Positions 35,307 to 44,019 of a stretch of DNA of 64,000 bases are shown one piece after another. This stretch comes from Shinella zoogloeoides. Lineage in GTDB: Bacteria; Pseudomonadota; Alphaproteobacteria; Rhizobiales; Rhizobiaceae. The stretch is from contig NZ_CP132312.1 of assembly GCF_030733845.1 (NCBI RefSeq), positions 324,501 to 388,500 on the forward strand, read 5' to 3'. A program made the translations under genes and the position numbers. The notes under the pieces are model-generated. The model had not been told where the DNA came from. It saw nothing but the letters and a program-made list of their open reading frames with translations, and did not search any database. Each line of letters starts with the position of its first letter. Within the stretch, counting starts at the first letter, position 1.

Positions 35307-37481
35307 TCAGCCGCAGCGCGCGTCGAAGGTCGAAGCGCCGAGTTCCTGGCCGTTGACGATGAAGACCGAGCCGGGCGACTGGGTGATCGAGCCGCTGAGG
35401 CCGCCCATCCACGAGGGATCGGATTTGCAATCGCGCGGTGTATTGCGCACCGTGATGTCGCCGGAAAGGTCTTCCGACGGTCCCATGAAGTAGAGGCCCG
35501 CTTCCCTGGCCTTGTCGATGACGACGTTCTCGAAGCTTATGTCGGCCACGGGACCGCCGAGGAAGCCCCATTCGTCGCCATAGATGAACATGCCGTAGGT
35601 GCCGGCATTGCTGATCGTCACGTTCTTGAAGTCGATGCCGGCGACCGGATTGAGGAAGATGCCCGCATTCCTCGTGCCGTCGATCGTCAGGCCGTCCACC
35701 TTGACGTCCGTCGTCACCGCCTCGTCGGGCAGGGAGGGTGCGGTCACCAGCATGAGGCCGTTGATGCCGCCCTTCAACACCATGTCGGTGATCGCAACGT
35801 TCGACGTGCCCTGCAGCACGACGAGGTCCATGTCCCTGTCCTGCGCGGAATTGTCGACCGTCACCTTGTTCATCTTCACCCCGTCGGCGCCGACGAGCAG
35901 AATGCCTTCGCGCCGCGAGCGGGAAATGGTCACGTTGTCGAGCGTGATGTTGCTGGCGAGCTCGGTGATGACGGGAGGCCAGCCGCTGTCGTCGATCGCG
36001 CTGCCGGCAAAGACGCCGTAGGTGACGTTGTCGATCGTCGTGTCACGGATGGCGAGGTTCTTCGTGCCGTGCGCGCTGATCGCCGCATACGGCGCGCGGT
36101 TCGGGTTGCCAACGGCGAATTCGCACAGGGTGCTGCTTTCGCAGATGTAGAGATCGTGGATGCTGCTGTCCTGGATGACGGCGCCGTCGACCTGCGTCAG
36201 GCGGATGCCGTCATGCGCGGTGTGCGAAACCTCGACATTGTCGATGAAAAGGCCTGAAGTGCCGGTGCTGCCGATGCCGGCAAAGCCGCCGGTGATCGCG
36301 AGGGAGGACACCAGGCTGTTCGACGCCATGGTGACGACATCCCGGGCGGGGTCGTAACCCGTCAGCGTCGTTGCGGCGCCAATATTGGTGAACGTGCCGC
36401 GGCCGCCGCTCGACGCGCCCCTCAGGGCAAGCGTTCCGCCGCCGCCGAGCAGCGCCTGGCCGTCCGCGAGCGCCAGCGAGCCATTGAAGCCGATATTGCC
36501 TTCGGCCAGCACCAGCGCGCCGTTTCCGGCCGACGCCAGCAGGGCATTGATGGCGGTCGCATCGCCACTGCCCGCCGAGATCGTCACCACATTGCCGGCC
36601 GTCTGTCCGGTGAGGTCGAAGACGGCATTTTCAAGTTCGCCCGTCGTGCCGACATGGGTCTTGATGGTCGCGGCCCGCCGGACGCCTTGCGTCGCCGGAT
36701 CGAAGGGATTGACCGCTTCGCCGCCGGAAATGCCGAAGGGAATGCGCAGGCGGGCCATGGCGGCGCCGCCGAGCTTGTCCTGATTGTCGTAGGTGGCGCT
36801 CGCCCCGATGGAGACGGTTGAACCCGTTGGAAGCCCGCCGACATTCGCGAAGGCGAGTTCGGCGCGCAGTTTTCCGCCGAACATGTCGCTGACATTTCTG
36901 CCGCCATACCAATAGCTGCCGGCAAAGAGCTTCAGTTCGGCTTTGCCGTCCTCCGAAATGCCGGGAACCTTGAAGCCGGCCTCCGCATCGATGCCCGGCC
37001 GCGCCCGCTCGCGGCCCTCGCGGAACTTCAGAACGCCGTCGCTGATCACTCCGCGTCCCGCGCCCTCGACGGAAAAGCCGTTGCCGAGCGGCAGATAGAT
37101 GTTGGCCCGGGTTTCGAAGACGGGACCGAGCGCTTCGGCGCCGAGCGAAAGCTGATGGAAGTCGTTGCCGAGCGGGGAGTTGAGATAGTCGTAATAGCCG
37201 TAGAGGCCGAGGGTCCATTGGCCCGGCGTCGCGAGGCGGTAGCCGCCGCCGAACGAACCCTGGCGGACGCCGCCTTCGACGAGCGATCCGTTGAGGTCGA
37301 TGAAGAACGTCTGGGTGGCGTCGGCTTGGAACGGCAGCATGATGCCGAGGCCGCCCAGCGATTCCTCGCTGTGCCAGCGGCCCTCGAATTCCGTAAAACC
37401 TCTGATATCGGCGGCATGCGCATGCGCGACGCCCACGGCCACCGCTGCGAGCGGCCCGGCTAACCCTATAACAATGTTCAT
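35307..37481 (-). CDS. Inverse autotransporter-like surface protein with beta-helix passenger
   Basis: A 724-aa secreted protein: signal peptide (cleavage near HAHA|AD, residue about 24), then about 205 residues rich in alternating aromatic/glycine beta strands (FTEFEGRWHSEESLGGLGIMLPF, WTLGLYGYYDYLNSPLGNDFHQLSLG, FRIPFGISG-like end at about 230-240) that resemble the N-terminal barrel of intimin/invasin-type inverse autotransporters. From about residue 260 to the end it is a repetitive right-handed parallel beta-helix (NITLDNVTISRSRREGILLVGADGVKMNKVTVDNS). The ATG at 37481 has ggaga 7 bases upstream. Only four Cys are visible. Function may be adhesion or carbohydrate interaction; this is inferred from architecture. 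Confidence 0.8.
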   Translation of the reverse strand: MNIVIGLAGPLAAVAVGVAHAHAADIRGFTEFEGRWHSEESLGGLGIMLPFQADATQTFFIDLNGSLVEGGVRQGSFGGGYRLATPGQWTLGLYGYYDYLNSPLGNDFHQLSLGAEALGPVFETRANIYLPLGNGFSVEGAGRGVISDGVLKFREGRERARPGIDAEAGFKVPGISEDGKAELKLFAGSYWYGGRNVSDMFGGKLRAELAFANVGGLPTGSTVSIGASATYDNQDKLGGAAMARLRIPFGISGGEAVNPFDPATQGVRRAATIKTHVGTTGELENAVFDLTGQTAGNVVTISAGSGDATAINALLASAGNGALVLAEGNIGFNGSLALADGQALLGGGGTLALRGASSGGRGTFTNIGAATTLTGYDPARDVVTMASNSLVSSLAITGGFAGIGSTGTSGLFIDNVEVSHTAHDGIRLTQVDGAVIQDSSIHDLYICESSTLCEFAVGNPNRAPYAAISAHGTKNLAIRDTTIDNVTYGVFAGSAIDDSGWPPVITELASNITLDNVTISRSRREGILLVGADGVKMNKVTVDNSAQDRDMDLVVLQGTSNVAITDMVLKGGINGLMLVTAPSLPDEAVTTDVKVDGLTIDGTRNAGIFLNPVAGIDFKNVTISNAGTYGMFIYGDEWGFLGGPVADISFENVVIDKAREAGLYFMGPSEDLSGDITVRNTPRDCKSDPSWMGGLSGSITQSPGSVFIVNGQELGASTFDARCG

Positions 37482-37597
37482 AAAATATCTCCAGTTCAGC
37501 AATCCGCGGGGCGGATGTGATTGGCGATATTATACATGAGTTCTAGAGTCAACTTTATAGATTCGAGGCTGTGGATAGGCCCGAAAATGGCCCGCCT

Positions 37598-37777
37598 TCA
37601 GGCGTCCTGGGGCACGCCGGCCGAGGGTGTGACGCCTGCGGTCTGCTCGCAATGTTCCACATGCCGCGCAAGCGCCTGGTTCGACAGCACCGCGCTGATC
37701 GTGGTGATGTCACGGCCCTGGTATTTGGGCATCTGCTGGACCGCCTTCAGCCTCTCCAGAAGTGCAAAACGGGACAT
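37598..37777 (-). CDS. Small protein of 59 aa, unknown function
   Basis: An ORF of 59 codons, MSRFALLERLKAVQQMPKYQ at the N-terminus and ending PSAGVPQDA. A strong Shine-Dalgarno (aaggag, 6-7 bases) precedes the ATG. It is predicted soluble and helical in its first 45 residues, with one Cys. It lies between minE (131 bp upstream, same strand) and the surface-protein gene (116 bp downstream). I recognise no family; it might be cotranscribed with minCDE. Confidence 0.6.
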   Translation of the reverse strand: MSRFALLERLKAVQQMPKYQGRDITTISAVLSNQALARHVEHCEQTAGVTPSAGVPQDA

Positions 37778-37908
37778 GACATTCTCCTTCGATTGTTATT
37801 GCTGCGTCATTCGGCCCCAGGGGCCGGGTCGTGTGATCATGTGGTCCTTAGAGTGTCGGGTCTCACCGCCGGCATCCGGGAGGATGCGCGGCGTGCGAAG
37901 CGGCGTCG

Positions 37909-38172
37909 TCAGGCAGCTTTCTTGCCGGCGTCGAACGGGATCTCGATATCGACGGCGAGCGTCGAGACCTGGGCGCCGCGTTCCATCTTGATGCTGACCT
38001 TTTCGTCGTCGATCTGCATGTGCTTGGAAATCGCTTTCAGGATTTCGTCGCGCAGCTTGTTGACGAGGTCCGAGTCGCCGGTCGAGGCGCGCTCGTGGGC
38101 GAGCAGCACCTGCAGCCGCTCGCGCGCTGCCGGAGCCGACTGGCCGCGGGAGAAGAAACCGAACAGGTTCAT
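37909..38172 (-). CDS. minE: Cell division topological specificity factor MinE
   Basis: An 87-aa protein of normal MinE length. The N-terminal membrane-targeting and anti-MinCD segment (MNLFGFFSRG...ARERLQVLLAHERA) and the C-terminal dimerisation domain (DEILKAISKHMQIDDEKVSIKMERG) are recognisable. It stimulates MinD ATPase and drives the oscillation that restricts the division inhibitor. Overlaps minD by 4 bp. Confidence 0.97.
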   Translation of the reverse strand: MNLFGFFSRGQSAPAARERLQVLLAHERASTGDSDLVNKLRDEILKAISKHMQIDDEKVSIKMERGAQVSTLAVDIEIPFDAGKKAA

Positions 38173-38984
38173 GCCGCTTTCCTTCCGAAGATCTTGCCGA
38201 GGAAGCTGCGCTTGTCGCCCGGGATGGTGACCGGCAGGCTTTCGCCCTTGAGGCGGCGCGTCGCTTCGAAATAGGCGAGCGCCGGGGCGCAGCGGCCGTC
38301 CGCCAGCGTGACCGGAGCGCCGACATTCGAGGCGCGCAGGACGTCCATGCTTTCCGGGATGATGCCGAGCAGCGGGATCGAGAGGATTTCCAGGACGTCG
38401 TCGACCTTCAGCATGTCGCCGCGCTCGGCGCGGGCCGCGTCGTAGCGGGTCAGCAGCAGGTGCTTTTCGATGCGCTCGCCGTTCTCGGCCTTCAGCGTCT
38501 TGGAATCGAGCAGGCCGATGATGCGGTCCGAATCGCGCACCGAGGAGACTTCCGGGTTCGTCACGACGATGGCGACGTCGGCATGGCGCATGGCAAGCGT
38601 CGCGCCGCGCTCGATGCCGGCGGGGCTGTCGCAGATCACCCAGTCGAAGGCGTTCTTCAGGGCCGCGATGACCTTCTCCACGCCTTCCGGCGTCAGGTTG
38701 TCCTTGTCGCGAGTCTGCGAGGCGGGCAGCAGGTAGAGCGTCTCGACGCGCTTGTCGCGGATCAGCGCCTGCGTCAGCTTGGCTTCGCCCTGGATGACGT
38801 TGACGAGGTCGTAGACCACGCGCCGCTCCGCACCCATGACGAGGTCGAGATTGCGCAGGCCGACGTCGAAATCCACGACCACGACCCTGTCGCCGTTCTG
38901 CGCCAGCGCGGCGCCCAGTGCGGCCGACGACGTCGTCTTGCCGACGCCGCCTTTGCCCGATGTGACAACGATTACCTTGCCCAT
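38169..38984 (-). CDS. minD: Septum site-determining ATPase MinD
   Basis: A 271-aa ParA/MinD ATPase with the deviant Walker A KGGVGKTT (K11 and K16), switch motifs FDVGLRNLDL and CDSPAGIERGA, and a C-terminal amphipathic membrane-targeting helix (RSFLGKIFGRKAA). ATP-bound dimers bind the membrane and recruit MinC. It lies between minC (33 bp) and minE (overlap). Confidence 0.97.
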   Translation of the reverse strand: MGKVIVVTSGKGGVGKTTSSAALGAALAQNGDRVVVVDFDVGLRNLDLVMGAERRVVYDLVNVIQGEAKLTQALIRDKRVETLYLLPASQTRDKDNLTPEGVEKVIAALKNAFDWVICDSPAGIERGATLAMRHADVAIVVTNPEVSSVRDSDRIIGLLDSKTLKAENGERIEKHLLLTRYDAARAERGDMLKVDDVLEILSIPLLGIIPESMDVLRASNVGAPVTLADGRCAPALAYFEATRRLKGESLPVTIPGDKRSFLGKIFGRKAA

Positions 38985-39017
38985 ATGCCTCTCCAGTGAG
39001 TTGGAATTCGCCTGCTG

Positions 39018-39770
39018 TCAGCCGAGTGTCGCGGCCTTGATCGTTTCGCCATCGAGCCAGACCTGCACCGGCTTGCCGCGCAGTTCCGGCTCCATGTCGT
39101 CCGCCGTCTTGTAGAAGCCGTCGATCGCGATGAGCTCCGCCTCGAGCTTGCGGCAGAAGATGCGCGCCGAGGCATTGCCCGTCGTGCCGGCCAGCGCCCG
39201 GCCGCGCAGGGGGCCGTAGACGTGGATCGACCCGCCGGCGACGATTTCCGCGCCCGATGCGACCGAACCGATGATGGTGACGTCGCCTTCCGGGAAAAAG
39301 ATCGACTGGCCCGAGCGAACGGGCCGGGAGACGACCAGGGACGGCGTGACCTGGACGGCTGCCGTCACCACGGGTTCGGCGGGCTCGGCGGTCTCGACGG
39401 GATCAACCTTTCCGGTCTTTTCGGTCTTTTCCGCCGCCGGCGCCTCGATATCGGCCGCCGGGCGTCCGTCGGTCATTGCCGGCGGCATGTCGGGACCGAG
39501 CAGCGACGAGCGCGCGCCCTCGACGCCCATGACCCGCACATTGCGTGCGTTGAGCTGGTCGACGAGGTTGCGCAGCTCCGAACGGTCGATGTCCAGACCC
39601 TCGACGTCCAGCACTACCGGCCGGCGAAGGAAGAAACCGGCCGAACGGGCGGCCAGGTCGTCGAGCCGCACCAGCCAGTCCTCGAAGGGAAGCTCCGGTG
39701 TCAGCGCTAGCGCAAGGAAGGACCGCCCCTTGAGGCGGATCGGCCGGGGTTGAGTTAACACATCAGTCAT
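39018..39770 (-). CDS. minC: Septum formation inhibitor MinC
   Basis: A 250-aa protein with the N-terminal FtsZ-inhibiting domain (about residues 10-105), a long linker rich in Ala, Glu, Thr and Pro (about 110-150), and the C-terminal beta-helical dimerisation/MinD-binding domain (about 155-250: IFFPEGDVTIIGSVASGAEIVAGGSIHVYGPLRGRALAG). The ATG at 39770 is chosen over an upstream one because it starts the conserved domain; the upstream extension would overlap the CtrA box. First gene of minCDE. Confidence 0.95.
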   Translation of the reverse strand: MTDVLTQPRPIRLKGRSFLALALTPELPFEDWLVRLDDLAARSAGFFLRRPVVLDVEGLDIDRSELRNLVDQLNARNVRVMGVEGARSSLLGPDMPPAMTDGRPAADIEAPAAEKTEKTGKVDPVETAEPAEPVVTAAVQVTPSLVVSRPVRSGQSIFFPEGDVTIIGSVASGAEIVAGGSIHVYGPLRGRALAGTTGNASARIFCRKLEAELIAIDGFYKTADDMEPELRGKPVQVWLDGETIKAATLG

Positions 39771-39811
39771 CTTGATTAATTTTCGGTAGCCCCGGTGTAG
39801 CGGTGAAATGG

Positions 39812-39826
39812 TTAACAAATGGTTAA
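39812..39826 (-). promoter_or_regulatory. CtrA-type box TTAA-N7-TTAA before minCDE
   Basis: TTAA, CAAATGG, TTAA lies 42-56 bp upstream of the minC start in the only intergenic space before the operon. This is the exact CtrA consensus spacing. Cell-cycle control of min genes by CtrA is reported for Sinorhizobium, so a functional site is likely. Confidence 0.6.
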
Positions 39827-40101
39827 TTGGCAGGCTACGCTGGCGCGAAGCATGTCCTGCCGGCCCGAAGGCCCGCGATATCGGAGCTTGAGGAAACGCA
39901 AAGGTAGACGTGCCGTATTCTTCGCTCCCGACGCGGGTGACGAAGGTGCTTTTTAGGCGCCTGTAGGCAGACTGATTCGCTGTCGAATCGCTGGGGCTGG
40001 CCAGGGGGCGCTGCCCTCACCCTAATCCCTTCCCGGAGGCGGAAAGGGGACGTACCACACGAATGGGTATCGGGTGAGGAAACGGTGAGGCATATCTCCT
40101 T

Positions 40102-40119
40102 CTCCCCGCTTGCGGGGAG
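40102..40119. repeat. REP-like palindrome
   Basis: The perfect 8-bp inverted repeat ctccccgc/gcggggag with the adjoining gccggcaggccgg sequence resembles the extragenic palindromes that occur many times in rhizobial genomes. Copy number cannot be judged from this window. Confidence 0.5.
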
Positions 40120-40191
40120 GTGGCCGGCAGGCCGGAGGAGGCGCAATGGTGTCTATCAGGCGCCGCCTTGGTGCCGGCAGGCAGAAGAATG

Positions 40192-40212
40192 TCGCGGCGC
40201 AGAGCGCCGCGA
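40192..40212 (-). terminator. Hairpin downstream of putA
   Basis: A perfect 9-bp stem tcgcggcgc/gcgccgcga with a 3-base loop begins 6 bp after the putA stop. The following minus-strand sequence is only moderately T-rich (cattcttct), so it is a plausible but weak intrinsic terminator. Confidence 0.55.
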
Positions 40213-40218
40213 ATAGCG

Positions 40219-43200
40219 TCAGCCGATCGCCATCAGGCTGGCATTGCCGCCTGCGGCAGCGGTGTTGATGGAGGTGGAGACCTCCTCCAGCAGCCAGTTG
40301 AGGCAATAGGCTTCCGGATCGCTGGCCAGCTCCTCGGTCGTCGCCGCCTGCACCAGGACGAGCGGGCCGGCAAGGGCTGCGATCTTCCGGTTGACGCTGC
40401 GCACATCTTCCGCGTCGCCTTCGACCAGTGCCCCGGCGAACGGGCCGCTCTTGTCCCAGTCGGACGTCCACGAGAGGCGGGCGGCGACGGAAGACGGCAG
40501 GTCCGCCAACACGGATTTCAGTGGCTCGACGTTGTCGACGACGAGCTGGTTGCCCGTCGCGAGCGCCGCTGCGACCTGGCGCAGCAGGCCGGTTTCGGTC
40601 TTCGGCACGAGGAGCACCTTGCCGCGCGCATGCAGGGCATAGAGGTTGCGCTCGCCGACGGGACCGGCGAGCTCGCGCAGCAGGCCGAGCGCCGAGCGGT
40701 TGGCAAAGCCGCGGGCCGTCTCGCCCTCGGCCGCCTTGCCCTTGCGGTCGAGCCAGGTGATGTAGTCGCGAAGCACCGGATCGGTGTGCACCGAATCCTG
40801 CTGCGGCGGCACCGGCGCCTTCTGCACGAGGCGGCCGATATAGAGCGGGCCGCCGGCCTTCGGGCCGGTGCCGGAAAGGCCGCGGCCGCCGAACGGCTGC
40901 ACGCCCACCACCGCGCCGATGATGTTGCGGTTGACGTAGAGGTTGCCCGCCTTGATGCGGCTGGTGACATGCGCGATCGTCTCGTCGAGGCGCGTGTGCA
41001 GGCCGAAGGTGAGGCCGTAGCCGGAGCCGTTGATGTCGTCGATCAGCTTGTCGAGATCGGCGCGGCGGAAGCGGATGACGTGCAGCACCGGGCCGAAGAC
41101 CTCGCGCTTCAGGTCGGAAAGCGACTTCAGCTCGATGATCGTCGGCGGAACGAAGGTGCCGTTCTCCGTGCTGCCCGGCAGTGCCACCTGCTCGACCTTG
41201 TTGCCGAGGCTGCGCATGTGCTCGATATGCTTGGTGATGCCGTCGCGCGCCTCGGCCGTGATGACCGGGCCGATATCGACGTTGAGGCTGTCGGTGCGGC
41301 CGAGCGTCAGTTCCTTGAGCGCGCCCTTCAGCATGGTGAGCGTGCGGTCCGCGACGTCGTCCTGCAGGCACAGGACCCGCAACGCCGAGCAGCGCTGGCC
41401 CGCGCTGTCGAAAGCCGAGGCGATCACGTCGCCGACGACCTGCTCGGCAAGCGCGGAGGAATCGACGATCATGCCGTTCTGGCCGCCGGTTTCGGCGATC
41501 AGCGGGATCGGCTTGCCGGTGGCGGAAAGCCGTTCGGCAAGCTGCGCCTGGATGAGGCGGGCGACCTCCGTCGAGCCGGTGAACATGACGCCGGCCGTCT
41601 TGTCCGCGCCGACGAGGGCCGCGCCGACACGGCCGGCACCCGGAACGAACTGCAGCGCACCGGCCGGCACGCCGGCTTCGTGCAGGATCTTCACGCTCTC
41701 ATGGGCGATGATGGGCGTTTCCTCGGCGGGCTTTGCCAGCACCGCATTGCCGGCGACGAGGGCGGCGGCGACCTGGCCGGTGAAGATGGCGAGCGGGAAG
41801 TTCCATGGGCTGATGCAGACGATCGGGCCGAGCGGCAGGTGGGCCGGGCCGAGCGTGCGGCGGGCCTGGTCGGCATAGTAGCGCAGAAAGTCGACCGCCT
41901 CGCGCACTTCGCCGATGGCGTTCGCCGCCGACTTGCCGGCCTCGCGCATGATGATGCCCATCAGCGGCTCGATGCGGGTCTCCATGAGATCGGCCGCCCG
42001 GTCGAGGCAGGCGGCGCGGTCGGCCGGCGGCACAGCGGCCCAGGCGGCGACGCTGTCGGCGGCGAGGCCGACGATGCGCCCGGCATCTTCCGCCTTGATC
42101 TCGGTGACGCGGCCGACGACGTCGCGGTGGTCGGCCGGGTTGAGCACGTCGCTCGTCTCGCCAGAGGCAGAGCCGTCCGCGAGAAGCGGCGCGGCGTGCC
42201 ACTGCCTTGCCGCGGTGTCAGCGAGTGCAGCCGACAGCTCGGCGAGCGTGACTTCGTTGGAGAGGTCGAGACCCTTGGAGTTCTCACGCGACTTGCCGAA
42301 GAGCGCGTCCGGCAGGGCGATCTGGTCGTGCGGCGCGCCGACGACCGGCATGGCGGCGACGATGTCGACCGGATCGGCGATCAGCGATTCCACCGAAACC
42401 TTGGGGTCGGAAATACGGTTGACGAAGGAGGAGTTCGCGCCGTTCTCAAGTAGCCGCCGGACGAGATAGGCGAGCAGCGTCTCATGCGTGCCTACGGGCG
42501 CATAGATGCGGCAGGGCCGGTCGAGCTTGTCCTTGCCGACCACTTCGTCATAGAGCGGTTCGCCCATGCCGTGCAGGCACTGGAACTCGTACTTGCCGAC
42601 GGCGAAATCGGGGCCGGCGAGCTGGTAGATCGTGGCGAGGCTCTGCGCGTTGTGGGTGGCGAACTGCGGGAAGACGGCGTCCGGCGCGGCGAGCAGTTTT
42701 CGCGCGCAAGCGACATAGGCGACGTCCGTGTAGATCTTGCGCGTATAGACCGGGAAGCCTTCCAGGCCGTCGAGCTGCGCGCGCTTGATCTCGGCGTCCC
42801 AATAGGCGCCTTTGACGAGGCGCACCATGATGCGGCGGCCGGAGCGGCGGGCGAGGTCGATGATGTAGTCGAGCACGAAGGGGCAGCGCTTGCCATAGGC
42901 CTGCACCACGAAGCCGAGGCCATTCCAGCCCTGCAAGGATGCATCGAAGCAGAGGCTTTCGAGCAGGTCGAGCGACAGTTCCAGCCGGTCGGCTTCCTCC
43001 GCGTCGATGTTGAGGCCGATGTCGTATTTCTTGGCGAGCGCCGCGAGCGCGGTCACCTTGGGCAGAAGCTCGCTCATGACGCGGGCGGCCTGCGCACGGC
43101 TGTAGCGCGGGTGGAGCGCGGACAGCTTGATCGAGATGCCGGGGCCTTCATAGATGCCGCGGCCGGCGGACGCGGTGCCGATGGCGTGGATCGCCTTCTC

Positions 43201-43881
43201 GTAGTCGCGGTAGTAGCGCTCGGCGTCGGCGGCGGTCGTCGCGGCCTCGCCCAGCATGTCGTAGGAATAGCGGAAGCCGCGCGCTTCGAGCGGCTTGGAG
43301 CGCTTCAGCGCCTCCTCGATGGTCTCGCCGGTGACGAACTGCTCGCCCATCATGCGCATGGCCATGTCGACGCCGCGCCGGATGACCGGCTCGCCGGCCC
43401 GCGCGATGAGGCGCGTCAGGGCGGCGGAAAGGCCGCGGTCGTTGACCGTCGAAGTGAGCTTGCCGGTGACGACGAGGCCCCAGGTGGCGGCGTTGACGAA
43501 GAGCGACTTGCCGCCGCCGATATGGGAGGTCCAGTCGCCTTCGGCGATCTTGTCGCGGATCAGCGCGTCTCGCGTGTCGGTATCCGGGATGCGCAGCAGC
43601 GCCTCGGCAAGGCACATCAGCGCGACGCCTTCCTGGCTCGACAGCGAGTATTCCTGCACCAGGCCCTCGACGCCCGTACCCTTGTGTTTGGCGCGCAGCG
43701 CCTCGATCAGCGTGCGGGCGGTGCTGCGGATGTCGTAGCGCTGCGTCTCGGTGACGCGCGCGGCGGCGACGAGCGGCGGCAGGCACTCGGTCTCGGGACG
43801 GCGATAGGCGGCGGTGATCGCCTGGCGCAGTTCGGTCTGCGGACGGATCGGCGGGGCGAAGTCGGCGAAGGGTTTCTGCAT
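40219..43881 (-). CDS. putA: Bifunctional proline dehydrogenase / glutamate-semialdehyde dehydrogenase PutA
   Basis: A 1220-aa enzyme oxidising proline to glutamate. Domains: an N-terminal arm (about 1-130), the FAD-dependent proline dehydrogenase barrel (about 150-470, with VRLVKGAYWDAEIK and LVRRLLENGANSSFVNR), the NAD-dependent P5C dehydrogenase (about 560-1000, with ISPWNFPLAIFTGQ, AETGGQNGMIVD and catalytic C831 in AGQRCSALR), and a C-terminal domain (about 1010-1220). No ribbon-helix-helix DNA-binding domain is present, so it is not a self-repressing PutA; regulation likely comes from the divergent Lrp-type gene. The ATG at 43881 has aggt 7 bases upstream. Confidence 0.96.
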   Translation of the reverse strand: MQKPFADFAPPIRPQTELRQAITAAYRRPETECLPPLVAAARVTETQRYDIRSTARTLIEALRAKHKGTGVEGLVQEYSLSSQEGVALMCLAEALLRIPDTDTRDALIRDKIAEGDWTSHIGGGKSLFVNAATWGLVVTGKLTSTVNDRGLSAALTRLIARAGEPVIRRGVDMAMRMMGEQFVTGETIEEALKRSKPLEARGFRYSYDMLGEAATTAADAERYYRDYEKAIHAIGTASAGRGIYEGPGISIKLSALHPRYSRAQAARVMSELLPKVTALAALAKKYDIGLNIDAEEADRLELSLDLLESLCFDASLQGWNGLGFVVQAYGKRCPFVLDYIIDLARRSGRRIMVRLVKGAYWDAEIKRAQLDGLEGFPVYTRKIYTDVAYVACARKLLAAPDAVFPQFATHNAQSLATIYQLAGPDFAVGKYEFQCLHGMGEPLYDEVVGKDKLDRPCRIYAPVGTHETLLAYLVRRLLENGANSSFVNRISDPKVSVESLIADPVDIVAAMPVVGAPHDQIALPDALFGKSRENSKGLDLSNEVTLAELSAALADTAARQWHAAPLLADGSASGETSDVLNPADHRDVVGRVTEIKAEDAGRIVGLAADSVAAWAAVPPADRAACLDRAADLMETRIEPLMGIIMREAGKSAANAIGEVREAVDFLRYYADQARRTLGPAHLPLGPIVCISPWNFPLAIFTGQVAAALVAGNAVLAKPAEETPIIAHESVKILHEAGVPAGALQFVPGAGRVGAALVGADKTAGVMFTGSTEVARLIQAQLAERLSATGKPIPLIAETGGQNGMIVDSSALAEQVVGDVIASAFDSAGQRCSALRVLCLQDDVADRTLTMLKGALKELTLGRTDSLNVDIGPVITAEARDGITKHIEHMRSLGNKVEQVALPGSTENGTFVPPTIIELKSLSDLKREVFGPVLHVIRFRRADLDKLIDDINGSGYGLTFGLHTRLDETIAHVTSRIKAGNLYVNRNIIGAVVGVQPFGGRGLSGTGPKAGGPLYIGRLVQKAPVPPQQDSVHTDPVLRDYITWLDRKGKAAEGETARGFANRSALGLLRELAGPVGERNLYALHARGKVLLVPKTETGLLRQVAAALATGNQLVVDNVEPLKSVLADLPSSVAARLSWTSDWDKSGPFAGALVEGDAEDVRSVNRKIAALAGPLVLVQAATTEELASDPEAYCLNWLLEEVSTSINTAAAGGNASLMAIG

Positions 43882-44019
43882 GGCGGGACCTATGAGAAGC
43901 GGTTTGCATGATATCCGGGAAACTGGCGCGGACAATATCACGGCGCTAAAAAACAAATGGACTTCAAATCGCGTTCAATTAGGCTTGTTGCATCTATTTT
44001 TTGAACATTGGAGGGTGAT

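Larger units (their letters stand above)
39771..40218. other. Intergenic region between minC and putA with REP-like palindromes
   Basis: About 450 bp without a credible gene. It holds the CtrA-type box near minC, a gattcg/cgaatc mini-dyad near 39970, and, from about 40015 to 40140, a stretch typical of rhizobial repeats: ccctcaccctaatc, then a perfect 8-bp hairpin ctccccgc-tt-gcggggag (40102-40119) followed by ggccggcaggccgg. I see no RNA gene. Divergence is not involved: both flanking genes are on the minus strand, so minCDE needs its own promoter here. Confidence 0.6.

Noticed and set aside
39835..40146. A 103-codon minus-strand frame between minC and putA
   Set aside because: It spans the REP-like palindrome and has no ribosome binding site or recognisable sequence.
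40120..42453. A 777-codon plus-strand open frame opposite putA
   Set aside because: Antisense shadow; putA shows all catalytic motifs on the minus strand.
44008..44019. Upstream TTG as start of the Lrp gene
   Set aside because: The ggaggg Shine-Dalgarno lies downstream of this codon and is placed correctly for the TTG at 44020.
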